A stretch of 64,000 bases of DNA from Streptomyces massasporeus (GTDB taxonomy: Bacteria; Actinomycetota; Actinomycetes; Streptomycetales; Streptomycetaceae). The first letter of the stretch is position 1; each line of letters opens with the position of its first letter. Under the pieces are notes generated by a model. The model did not search any database. It worked only from the letters and a program-made list of their open reading frames with translations, and was not told where the DNA came from. Of the stretch, positions 55,631 to 63,840 are shown in pieces. The position numbers and the translations under genes are program-made. Location of the stretch: positions 992,001 to 1,056,000 of the forward strand of contig NZ_BMSE01000001.1 of NCBI RefSeq assembly GCF_014648995.1, given 5' to 3'.

Positions 55631-55971
55631 ATCAGCACGCGCCCTCTCGCCCGGAACAGGGGCTCTCGCCGACCTGCTGTTGTTATCTCTGCGGTGAACT
55701 CGCGGGGACGGCGACGTGCCGCGCCTTCGACGGCCCTCCCTCCTTCACCTAGCGCTTACTTGTGGGCGAAAAAACCAAGGGAAGGCCAAGGAAAAGCAAG
55801 GGGGGACAAAACTCTCCCTGCCATGAGTGACGCCTGTGGTGCAAGACTTTCGCGTGATCAGCCGCCCTGTCGAGGCGAGCGGTCACCCAGTTTCCCGCGG
55901 TGACGTCGATCTCGTGCCTGGTCTCCCGCTGGTGTACACGACTGATCCGTCCGTGATGCAAAGGCGAATGT

Positions 55972-56610
55972 ATGTCCTCTGAACTCCCTGATTCCGCTGT
56001 TTCTCCGCCTTCCGGAGCCGGCGAGTCCACCTCGGGGCCCAGCCGGCGCACCGTCATCGCCACCGGTGTCGCGGTGGGTGGTGTCGTGGTGGCTGGAGGA
56101 ACGCTCCTGGCAGGCGCCGAGGAAGCGCCCGCTACGGGGACGGCCCCTTCCAGCCGTGTGTCCCTGACGGTGAACGGCACCCGGCGGACGGTCACGGTCG
56201 ACAACCGCACCTCGTTGCTGGATCTGCTGCGCGAGCACTTGGAGCTGACCGGCTCCAAGAAGGGCTGCAACGCCGGGGCCTGCGGGGCGTGCACGGTCCT
56301 GGTCGACGGGCAGCGCGTGAACTCCTGCCTGACGCTCGCGGCACGCCTGGAGGGCGCCGAGGTCACCACGATCGAGGGCCTGGCCGACGGTGACCGACTG
56401 CACCCGCTGCAGCAGGCGTTCGTCGACCAGGACGCCTTCCAGTGCGGCTACTGCACCCCCGGCCAGATCATGTCCGGGGTGGGCTGCATCAAGGAGGGGC
56501 ACACCGGTTCGCCGGAGGAGATCCGGGAGTGGATGAGCGGCAACATCTGCCGCTGCGGCTGCTACGTGAAAATCGTGCGGGCCCTCGAGCAGACCGCCGG
56601 CCGGAAGTAA
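55972..56610 (+). CDS. paoA: Tat-exported [2Fe-2S] subunit of a molybdenum aldehyde oxidoreductase
   Basis: 212 residues. The twin-arginine leader 'GPSRRTVIATGVAVGGVVVA' is unusual in xanthine-oxidase-family iron-sulphur subunits but typical of E. coli PaoA/YagT. First cluster: 'GCNAGACGACTVLVDGQRVN' with a following Cys; second: 'QCGYCTPGQIMSG' and 'NICRCGCYVKIV'. It relays electrons from the molybdenum centre. Because only this subunit carries a signal, the folded heterotrimer would travel through Tat as a hitch-hiking complex. First gene of paoA-paoB-paoC. Confidence 0.94.
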   Translation: MSSELPDSAVSPPSGAGESTSGPSRRTVIATGVAVGGVVVAGGTLLAGAEEAPATGTAPSSRVSLTVNGTRRTVTVDNRTSLLDLLREHLELTGSKKGCNAGACGACTVLVDGQRVNSCLTLAARLEGAEVTTIEGLADGDRLHPLQQAFVDQDAFQCGYCTPGQIMSGVGCIKEGHTGSPEEIREWMSGNICRCGCYVKIVRALEQTAGRK

Positions 56611-56622
56611 GGAGCCGCTGAC

Positions 56623-57603
56623 ATGCATCCCTTCTCGTTCACGAAGGCCGCGAACACCCGTGACGCCCTCGACGCGGGCCGCCACGGCGGCCGTTACATC
56701 GCCGGCGGCACCACCCTCGTCGACCTGATGCGCGAGACCGTGGAGCGCCCCGAGACCCTGGTCGACATCAGCGACCTGCCGCTGCGCGACGTCACGGTCG
56801 CCGAGCGCGGCGGCTTGCGCATCGGCGCGCTGGTGACCATGTCCGAGGCCGCCGCCCATCCCAAGGTGCGCTCGCTGTACCCCGTCATCTCCCAGGCGCT
56901 GGAACTGAGCGCTTCCGCCCAGCTGCGGAACATGGCCACCATCGGCGGCAACATCATGCAGCGCACCCGCTGCACCTACTTCCGCGACGTCACCGCCGAC
57001 TGCAACAAGCGCGAGCCCGGCTCGGGTTGCGCCGCGCTGAAGGGCTTCAACCGTACGCACGCCATCCTCGGAACCTCCGACGCCTGCGTGGCCACCCACC
57101 CCTCCGACGCGGCCGTTGCGTTCGCCGCACTGGAAGCGCGGGTGCATCTGCTGGGCCCGGACGGGGAACGCCAGGTCCCCTTCGCCGACTTCCTGCTGCG
57201 TCCGGGCAACACACCGAATCGTGAACAGGCCCTGAGGCGGGGCGAGTTGATCACCGGACTGGAGGTTCCCGCGCTTCCGCGCCCGCTGAAGTCCGGCTAT
57301 CTGAAGGTACGCGACCGGCAGTCCTACGAGTTCGCCCTGACGTCGGCGGCCGTGGCGCTGCACGTGCGGGGCGGGGTGATCCGGGAGGCGAAGGTCGCCG
57401 CCGGTGGAGTGGGCACCGTGCCGTGGAAGCTGCCCGCCGTGGAACGGCACCTCGTCGGTCAGCGTCCCTCGGATGCGCTGTGGGCGGCCGCCGCCGAGCG
57501 AGCCCGGGACGGCGCCCGGCCCCTTCGGCACAACCGGTTCAAAGTCGAGTTGCTCAAGCGGACCGTGGAACGTCAGCTGCGCGTCGTAGGAGGTAGCAAG
57601 TGA
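56623..57603 (+). CDS. paoB: FAD- and [4Fe-4S]-binding subunit of the molybdenum aldehyde oxidoreductase
   Basis: 326 residues, 12 bp after paoA with AAGGAG upstream. FAD motifs of the CoxM/XdhB type: 'YIAGGTTLVDLMRETVERPE' and 'LRNMATIGGNIMQRTRCTYF'. Cysteines in 'RTRCTYFRDVTADCNKREPG', SGCAALKG and 'AILGTSDACVATHPSDAA' match the extra [4Fe-4S] cluster of E. coli PaoB, which ordinary xanthine dehydrogenase FAD subunits lack. The stop overlaps the GTG of paoC by 4 bases. Confidence 0.94.
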   Translation: MHPFSFTKAANTRDALDAGRHGGRYIAGGTTLVDLMRETVERPETLVDISDLPLRDVTVAERGGLRIGALVTMSEAAAHPKVRSLYPVISQALELSASAQLRNMATIGGNIMQRTRCTYFRDVTADCNKREPGSGCAALKGFNRTHAILGTSDACVATHPSDAAVAFAALEARVHLLGPDGERQVPFADFLLRPGNTPNREQALRRGELITGLEVPALPRPLKSGYLKVRDRQSYEFALTSAAVALHVRGGVIREAKVAAGGVGTVPWKLPAVERHLVGQRPSDALWAAAAERARDGARPLRHNRFKVELLKRTVERQLRVVGGSK

Positions 57604-59795
57604 GTCCCCAGCCGCAGGCAGCCGTGGGCGCTCCGCTGTCCCGTGTGGATGGCCGGCTCAAAGTCACGGGCAAGGCGCGGTACGCCGCCGAGTTCGATGT
57701 CGACGGCGCGGTGCACGCGGTCATCGTCGATGCGAGTATCGGCCGCGGCCGCATCACCTCCCTCGACACCCGTGACGCCGAAAAGCACCCGGGCGTGCTG
57801 CGGGTGATCAGCCACCGCAACGCGCCGAAGCTGCCGTACCGCGACAACTCCGGCTCGAACAACCTGCCCGGGCGCAGGCTACGGGTGTTCCAGGACGACC
57901 GGGTGCTCTTCCACGGCCAGCCCGTCGCCGTCGTCGTCGCCACGACCCTGGAGGCCGCCCAGCACGGCGCCAGCCTGGTCAAGGTCGAGTACGACGCCGA
58001 GCAGCCCTCGACCGACCTTCACGAGGGCAAGCCGGACAAGCCGACGAACTACGCACGCGGCGACGCGGACGCCGGGCTGGCCTCCTCGGCCGTGCGCCTG
58101 GACCTGAGGTACCGGTTGGCGCGCAACCACCACAACCCGATGGAGCCGCACGCCACCATCGCCCGCTGGGACGGCAACAAGGTCACCGTGTGGGACAAGA
58201 CGCAGTGGGTGATGGGCACCCGCGACGAGATCGCCGCCGTGTTCGACCTGCCCGCGGATGCGGTGCGGGTGATCAATCCGTTTGTCGGGGGCGGCTTCGG
58301 CAGCGGGCTGCGCTGCTGGCCGCACACGATCGTCGCCGCTGTGGCCGCGCGGGAGACGAAGCGGCCGGTCAAGCTGGTGCTCAGCCGTCGGCAGATGTAC
58401 TTCGGCACCGGCTTCCGGCCCACCTACGAGTACCGGCTGCGACTGGGCAGCGACCGGCGCGGCCGGCTGACCGCCGCGACCCACGACATCGACGCGGAGA
58501 CCTCGTCGTACGAGACGTTCACCGAAGGGGTCATGGCGCCCGGGCAGATGCTCTACAGCATGCCCCACGTCAGCCAGACCTACCGGACGGTGCCGCTGGA
58601 TGTGAACACGCCGATCTGGATGCGCGGCCCCGGCTTCGCGTCGGCCTCGTTCGTCATCGAGTCGGCGATGGACGAGCTCGCCCACAAGCTCGGCGTCGAC
58701 CCGATCGAGCTGCGCCGACGCAACGAACCGTCCGAGGACGAGGCGAAGAACCTGCCGTTCTCCACCCGGCGGCTGCGTGAGTGCTACACGGTCGGCGCCC
58801 GTGAGTTCGGCTGGGATCGCCGTAATCCCAGGCCCCGTTCCACCCGTGACGGGGACTGGCTGGTCGGCCTGGGGATGGCGGCCGGCGTCTACGACCCCGG
58901 GCGTTTCCCCGCGCAGGCCCGGGCCCGCCTCCACGCCGACGGCACCGCTGTGGTCGAGGCGGCCGCCACTGACATGGGTCCGGGCACCTACACCTCGCAG
59001 ACCCAGGTGGCCGCGGACGCGCTCGGGCTGACCATGCGCACGGTGACCTTCAGGCTCGGTGACTCCCTGTATCCGCAGACCGGCCCGCACGGCGGCTCGT
59101 CGACCATGGCCAGCGTCGGCTCCGCCGTCGTCGACGCCTGCAACAAGGTGCGGCAGCAGGCGATCAGACTGGCCGTCGAGGACGAAGAGTCGCCTCTGCA
59201 CGGAGTGCCGGCCGACGACGTCGTCGTGCGCAACGGGCGGCTGCACGTGCGTGGCACACCGGCCCGCGGAGAGACGTACCGCAGCCTCTTGGCCCGCCAC
59301 AGCCGCTCCCACCTTGAAGCACGCGGCAACTATGCCGGTCCGCCGACTCCCGAACGGAACTCCTACAACGCCTACAACGCCACCTTCGCCGAGGTCGCGG
59401 TGGACGCGACGCTGGGGCTGGTGCGGGTCCGGCGCATGCTCGGCGTGTACGACGCGGGCCGCATCATCAGCCCCAAGCTCGCCGAGAGCCAGGCCATCGG
59501 CGGCATCGTGGGCGGCATCGGCACGGCCCTGCTGGAGCACACGGTCACCGACCACCGCGACGGCCGGATCGTCAACGCCAACCTCGCCGACTACCTCGTC
59601 CCCGTCAACGCCGACGTCCCCCAGGTACGGGCGATCTACCTGGACGGCGAGGACAACGCGGGCAACTCATTGGGGGTGAAGGGGCTCGGCGAGGTCGTCC
59701 AGGTGGGTGTGGCGGCCGCGATCGGCAACGCGGTCTTCAACGCCACCGGCCGACGGGTCCGTGAACTGCCCATCACCGCCGAGGCGTTGCTCTGA
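57600..59795 (+). CDS. paoC: molybdopterin-binding catalytic subunit of the aldehyde oxidoreductase
   Basis: 731 residues from the GTG at 57600, with a perfect AGGAGGT five bases upstream. N-terminal small domain ('RVDGRLKVTGKARYAAEFDV') and the large Moco-binding domain ('NPFVGGGFGSGLRCWPHTIV', 'GPHGGSSTMASVGSAVVDAC'). The catalytic glutamate is in 'LGVKGLGEVVQVGVAAA' near the C-terminus. Homologous to E. coli PaoC/YagR, which oxidises aromatic aldehydes to acids outside the cytoplasm. No signal of its own. The substrate here is unknown. Confidence 0.94.
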   Translation: MSPQPQAAVGAPLSRVDGRLKVTGKARYAAEFDVDGAVHAVIVDASIGRGRITSLDTRDAEKHPGVLRVISHRNAPKLPYRDNSGSNNLPGRRLRVFQDDRVLFHGQPVAVVVATTLEAAQHGASLVKVEYDAEQPSTDLHEGKPDKPTNYARGDADAGLASSAVRLDLRYRLARNHHNPMEPHATIARWDGNKVTVWDKTQWVMGTRDEIAAVFDLPADAVRVINPFVGGGFGSGLRCWPHTIVAAVAARETKRPVKLVLSRRQMYFGTGFRPTYEYRLRLGSDRRGRLTAATHDIDAETSSYETFTEGVMAPGQMLYSMPHVSQTYRTVPLDVNTPIWMRGPGFASASFVIESAMDELAHKLGVDPIELRRRNEPSEDEAKNLPFSTRRLRECYTVGAREFGWDRRNPRPRSTRDGDWLVGLGMAAGVYDPGRFPAQARARLHADGTAVVEAAATDMGPGTYTSQTQVAADALGLTMRTVTFRLGDSLYPQTGPHGGSSTMASVGSAVVDACNKVRQQAIRLAVEDEESPLHGVPADDVVVRNGRLHVRGTPARGETYRSLLARHSRSHLEARGNYAGPPTPERNSYNAYNATFAEVAVDATLGLVRVRRMLGVYDAGRIISPKLAESQAIGGIVGGIGTALLEHTVTDHRDGRIVNANLADYLVPVNADVPQVRAIYLDGEDNAGNSLGVKGLGEVVQVGVAAAIGNAVFNATGRRVRELPITAEALL

Positions 59796-59814
59796 CACCA
59801 CCGCCTCCCTAGAC

Positions 59815-59853
59815 GGGTCCGGCAGCCGAACCCCCCGTACGGCTGCCGGACCC
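59815..59853 (+). terminator. stem-loop after paoC
   Basis: GGGTCCGGCAGCCG (59815-59828) pairs perfectly with CGGCTGCCGGACCC (59840-59853) around an 11-base loop. It is not followed by a clear U-run, so it may only attenuate transcription into xdhC, which starts 87 bp later. Confidence 0.75.
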
Positions 59854-59939
59854 TCCCGGGCCGCCGCCTCACATGCGCCCCCGTCAACGCGGCAGCGGCC
59901 CGCCTTCTGCGACAGCGACCGTCTGCTCTGGAGTCCCCC

Positions 59940-61106
59940 ATGCTCAACATCGCGGACGCACTGCGCCGCTGGTGCCGCGAGGAACGCCCCTTCGCCCTGG
60001 CCACCGTCGTCGACCTCACCGGCAGCGCACCCCTGCCCATCGGTACCTCGGTAGCGGTGGACGAGGACGGCAACGCCATCGGCAGCATCTCCGGCGGGTG
60101 CGTCGAAGGCGCGGTGTACGAACTGTGCCAACAGGTGCTCCAAGAGCAAGGCCCTTCACAGCGTGCCCGGTTCGGCTACTCCGACGACGACGCCTTCGCC
60201 GTGGGACTGACCTGCGGTGGCGAACTCGACGTGCTCATCCAGTGCATCGACCCGGCCGCACAGCCGCATCTCGGCGCGGCGCTCGCCGAGGCGGTCGAGG
60301 GCCGGCCCGCCGCCGTCGCCCAGGTCGTGGACGGGCCTGAAGCATTGCTCGGCGCCACTTTGTGTGTCGTCGGCGGCAGTTGGATCGCCGACAGCGCGCT
60401 CGGCGACGGGCCGACCGGCCGGGCGGTGGCGGACTGGGCCACCGCCCAACTGCGCACCGGCCGCACCGCACTCCTCACGCTCGGCGGAGACGTCGGCACC
60501 TGCCCCGAGCAGCTCTCCGTCCTCGTCCACGCGGCCGCCACCCGCCCCCGCATGCTGATCTTCGGCGCCGTCGACTTCGCCGCCGCCCTCGCCCAAGCCG
60601 GCCGGTTCCTGGGCTATCACGTCACCGTGTGCGACGCCCGCCCCGTCTTCGCCACCAAGGCACGCTTCCCGCACGCCGACGAGGTGGTCGTCGACTGGCC
60701 CCACCGCTACCTGGCACAGACGGCCGTGGACGCCCGTACCGCCGTCTGTGTGCTCACCCACGACGCCAAGTTCGACATCCCCCTACTGCAGCTGGCACTC
60801 GACCTACCCGTCGGCTACGTCGGCGCGATGGGCTCCCGGCGCACCCACAAAGAGCGCCTTCTCCGTCTGCGCGAAGTAGGCGCCACACCGGAGCAGTTGG
60901 CCCGGCTGCGGTCCCCGATCGGCCTCGACCTCGGCGCCCGCACCCCCGAGGAGACGGCCATCTCCATCACCGCGGAGATCATCGCCCACCGGGGCCGAGG
61001 GAGCGGCTTGCCTCTGGTCCGGGTCAGCGGCCCGATCCACCGCGTTTCCCAGGCGGTACCGGAGACAGCGCGGCACCGGGAAGGAATGGTCTCGGGAACG
61101 TGCTGA
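59940..61106 (+). CDS. xdhC: XdhC/CoxI family molybdenum cofactor insertion protein
   Basis: 388 residues from the ATG at 59940 (GGAG upstream). The XdhC/CoxI N-terminal domain ('RRWCREERPFALATVVDLTG', 'GSISGGCVEGAVYELCQQVL') contains the conserved Cys of GGCVEG. The C-terminal Rossmann domain has 'LAQAGRFLGYHVTVCDARPV' and 'YVGAMGSRRTHKERLLRLRE'. These proteins bind and sulphurate Moco and insert it into partner hydroxylases, as PaoD does for PaoABC. The gene position gives that role here. Its 3' end overlaps moaA by 7 bases. Confidence 0.93.
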   Translation: MLNIADALRRWCREERPFALATVVDLTGSAPLPIGTSVAVDEDGNAIGSISGGCVEGAVYELCQQVLQEQGPSQRARFGYSDDDAFAVGLTCGGELDVLIQCIDPAAQPHLGAALAEAVEGRPAAVAQVVDGPEALLGATLCVVGGSWIADSALGDGPTGRAVADWATAQLRTGRTALLTLGGDVGTCPEQLSVLVHAAATRPRMLIFGAVDFAAALAQAGRFLGYHVTVCDARPVFATKARFPHADEVVVDWPHRYLAQTAVDARTAVCVLTHDAKFDIPLLQLALDLPVGYVGAMGSRRTHKERLLRLREVGATPEQLARLRSPIGLDLGARTPEETAISITAEIIAHRGRGSGLPLVRVSGPIHRVSQAVPETARHREGMVSGTC

Positions 61107-62089
61107 TCGACACCTACAGCCGGGTGGCCACCGACCTGAGGGTCTCGCTGACCGACCGGTGCAATCTGCGCTGCACCTACTGCATGCCCGAGGAGGGACT
61201 GGAGTGGCTGGCCAAGCCGGACCTGCTCACGGACGACGAGATCGTCCGTCTGATCGACATCGCCGTCACCACCCTCGGCATCGAAGGGGTCCGCTTCACC
61301 GGCGGCGAGCCCTTGCTGCGCCCCGGCCTGGCCGGCATCGTCGAGCAGGTCGCGGCACTTGACCCGCGCCCCCAGATGTCCCTCACGACCAACGGCATCG
61401 GCCTCAAACGCACGGCGGCCGCCCTGAAGGCGGCGGGCCTGGACCGGGTCAACGTCTCCCTCGACACCCTCCGCCCGGACGTCTTCAAGACCCTCACCCG
61501 CCGCGACCGCCACAAGGACGTCATCGAGGGCCTGTACGCCGCCCGCGAGGCGGGCCTGACCCCGGTCAAGGCCAACTCGGTCCTGATGCCCGGACTGAAC
61601 GACGACGAGGCGCCAGAACTGCTGGCCTGGGCCGTGGAGCACGACTACGAGCTGCGCTTCATCGAGCAGATGCCCCTGGACGCCCAGCACGGCTGGAAGC
61701 GCGACGGCATGATCACCGCCGGGGACATCCTGACCTCCCTGCGCACCCGCTTCGAGCTCACCGAGGAGGGGTCCGAGCAGCGCGGCTCGGCCCCGGCGGA
61801 GCGCTGGCTCGTGGACGGCGGCCCGCATAACGTGGGCGTCATCGCCTCGGTCACCCGTCCGTTCTGCGCCGCCTGCGACCGCACCCGGCTCACCGCCGAC
61901 GGCCAGGTACGAACCTGCCTGTTCGCTCGCGAGGAGACCGACCTGCGCGAGGCCCTGCGCTCCGACGCCTCCGACGAGGAGATCGCCCGCATCTGGCGCG
62001 AGGCGATGTGGGGCAAGAAGGCGGGCGCGGGCCTGGACGACCCGACGTTCGTCCAGCCGGGCCGCCCCATGTCCGCGATCGGAGGGTAA
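61100..62089 (+). CDS. moaA: GTP 3',8-cyclase
   Basis: 329 residues from the GTG at 61100, overlapping xdhC. The N-terminal radical SAM cluster is 'DRCNLRCTYCMPEEGLEW', the C-terminal cluster 'RPFCAACDRTRLTADGQVRT' plus a following Cys, and the conserved GG ends the chain ('MSAIGG'). 'VRFTGGEPLLRPGL' and 'RVNVSLDTLRPDVF' are typical. It performs the first step of molybdenum cofactor synthesis with MoaC, which is not in the window. It gives the molybdo-enzyme cluster its own supply of the first intermediate enzyme. Confidence 0.96.
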   Translation: MLIDTYSRVATDLRVSLTDRCNLRCTYCMPEEGLEWLAKPDLLTDDEIVRLIDIAVTTLGIEGVRFTGGEPLLRPGLAGIVEQVAALDPRPQMSLTTNGIGLKRTAAALKAAGLDRVNVSLDTLRPDVFKTLTRRDRHKDVIEGLYAAREAGLTPVKANSVLMPGLNDDEAPELLAWAVEHDYELRFIEQMPLDAQHGWKRDGMITAGDILTSLRTRFELTEEGSEQRGSAPAERWLVDGGPHNVGVIASVTRPFCAACDRTRLTADGQVRTCLFAREETDLREALRSDASDEEIARIWREAMWGKKAGAGLDDPTFVQPGRPMSAIGG

Positions 62090-62497
62090 GAAATTCCCTC
62101 CTCGGATAGGAGCCTTCCCGGGACGGGGAATCCCACTGCTCGCCGCTGTATTTCTTGAATTCCTACGGAGCGACATGGCTCACAATCGGCGAGAACGTCG
62201 CCGACTTCGTCTACGGCCACGGCCTAATGACGACCAACGCACATATCGTCGCTGGCGTGGACCGTCCGAGGATCCAGGCCGGCGGGGCGAGGCAGACGCT
62301 GCCCGCGACCGTCGTCCCGTACAACCTGGCGGTGTCGCGGGGAAATCGGGAATCGTTCCCCGGGGAGATCACTCGCCGGTCCTTCACGAAGCAGGGAGAA
62401 ATTCCTCCCCCTCACAGAACGCCCTTGCGGTGCGATGCTCTACAGCGTCCCCACCCCGCAGCGGTCGCACATCGCCCTGAAAAGAGAATGAAACCGA
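62090..62497. other. 408-bp gap between moaA and the MFS gene
   Basis: No convincing intact gene. Just after moaA a small CTCCT-CGGAT-AGGAG hairpin could be a weak terminator. From about 62145 an open plus-strand frame without a good start reads 'WLTIGENVADFVYGHG', coding-like but short and unsupported, possibly a fragment. The last 60 bases are A-richer and probably contain the MFS gene promoter. Confidence 0.5.
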
Positions 62498-63748
62498 ATG
62501 TCACCCATTCACGACGGCCGGCCCCACAGATTGCCCTTCGTCGTCCTGGTGCTGTCCGCCGGAACATTCCTCATGGGCACCACCGAATTCGTCATCGCGG
62601 GCCTGCTGCCCGAGATCGCCGACGATCTGAATGTCAGCGTGTCCCATGCGGGCCTGCTGATCACTGCCTTCGCAGCAGGCATGATCGTCGGCGCGCCGGT
62701 GATGGCGATCGCGACGCTGCACCTGCCCCGGCGCTCCACGCTGATCCTCGCGCTCGCCGTCTTCGCCCTGGGCCACCTGGTCGCCGCGCTCAGCTCGTCC
62801 TTCGCGCTCGTGCTCGCGGCCCGCGTGGTGACCGCACTGGCCACCGGGACCTTCTGGTGTGTCGGCGCGCTCGTGGCCACGACCGCGGCGGGACCGGCAG
62901 CGACGTCACGGGCCCTGGGCATGCTCCTGGGAGGTCTGACCGTGGCCACCGTGGCCGGCGTACCTCTGGGCGCGTGGCTGGGGCAGCTGTCGGGCTGGCG
63001 CGGGCCGTTCTGGGTACTGGCCGTACTGTCAGCCGGCGCGGCGGCGGTCATCGGCCGGTACATCCCTGCCGACGAGCGACGCGAAGCGCCGTCCGTCCGG
63101 GCCGAGTTCGCAGCGCTGCGCGATGTCCGGGTCTGGCTGACGCTCAGTGCCATGACGCTGCTGATGGGCGGGGTCCTGGCTACGTACACCTACATCTCGC
63201 CCCTGCTCACCGAACGGGCCGGCATCCCCGCCGCAGCCGTGCCCATGGTCCTGACCGGCTACGGCCTGGGCGCCCTGCTGGGCACCACGGTCGGCGGCCG
63301 CCTCGGCGACCGCCGACCCCTCGCCACGCTCATCACCTCCGCCGCTTTTACCACACTGGTCCTGCTGTTGTTGACCTTGCTCTCCCCGAACCCCGTGGCG
63401 GCCGTCATCTTGGTGACACTCATGGGGATGACCGGCTTCGCCGCGACCCCGGTGCTCGGCGCACTGGCCCTGCGCTTCTCCAGTTCCGCGCCCACCCTCG
63501 TCTCCGGCCTCAGCGGCTCGGCGCCCAACGTGGGCATCGCCATCGGCTCCTGGACGGCGGGCATCGCCCTGACCTCACCGCTGCAGCAGGCAGGGCCCCC
63601 GCTCGTCGGCACCGTGGCGGCCGCCCTCACTCTCCTACCGCTGACCGCGCTCGCGCTGATGCGCGCCACCCGCTCCGATACGCCCCCGCCTCAGCCAGGA
63701 ACAGCCGCAGACCAGGCGATCCGGTGCGGCACTCAGGACATCGGCTGA
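62498..63748 (+). CDS. 12-TM MFS exporter (DHA1, Cmx/CmrA-like)
   Basis: 416 residues. The N-terminus 'GTTEFVIAGLLPEIADDLNV' and 'LLITAFAAGMIVGAPVMAIA' are the classic DHA1 drug-proton antiporter motifs (chloramphenicol resistance Cmx/CmrA, purine-efflux YdhP/NepI group). 'LTVATVAGVPLGAWLGQLSG' is motif C, 'GYGLGALLGTTVGGRLGDRR' the mid-protein motif A repeat. Twelve hydrophobic segments. The ribosome site is weak. The convergent regulator at the window edge may be local but its target is unknown. Substrate unknown. Confidence 0.93.
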   Translation: MSPIHDGRPHRLPFVVLVLSAGTFLMGTTEFVIAGLLPEIADDLNVSVSHAGLLITAFAAGMIVGAPVMAIATLHLPRRSTLILALAVFALGHLVAALSSSFALVLAARVVTALATGTFWCVGALVATTAAGPAATSRALGMLLGGLTVATVAGVPLGAWLGQLSGWRGPFWVLAVLSAGAAAVIGRYIPADERREAPSVRAEFAALRDVRVWLTLSAMTLLMGGVLATYTYISPLLTERAGIPAAAVPMVLTGYGLGALLGTTVGGRLGDRRPLATLITSAAFTTLVLLLLTLLSPNPVAAVILVTLMGMTGFAATPVLGALALRFSSSAPTLVSGLSGSAPNVGIAIGSWTAGIALTSPLQQAGPPLVGTVAAALTLLPLTALALMRATRSDTPPPQPGTAADQAIRCGTQDIG

Positions 63749-63765
63749 CGCAAGGCTCGCCCACG

Positions 63766-63808
63766 GGCTGCACCTCACGCTCGGAGCGACAGAGCCTGAG
63801 GTACAGCC
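63766..63808. terminator. imperfect hairpin between convergent genes
   Basis: GGCTG-CA-CCTCA (63766-63777) pairs with TGAGG-TA-CAGCC (63797-63808), with one 2-by-2 internal mismatch and a 19-base loop. It sits between the stop of the MFS gene and the stop of the regulator, so it probably ends both transcripts. Confidence 0.5.
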
Positions 63809-63840
63809 GGTCGGGATCCCTCGGTTGGGCACGGCACCAG

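Larger units (their letters stand above)
54696..55971. other. gene-poor, rearranged region (recombination scar)
   Basis: 1.28 kb with no intact gene of normal length. G+C is locally lower, with A-runs near 55381 and 55770-55805. It contains a short direct repeat (54983-55041), an N-terminal fragment of an LLM oxidoreductase and a degraded transposase. The stretch 54700-54980 shows no recognisable protein in any frame. The last ~270 bases before 55972 (A-rich 55770-55810) probably contain the promoter of the molybdo-enzyme operon. Confidence 0.7.
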
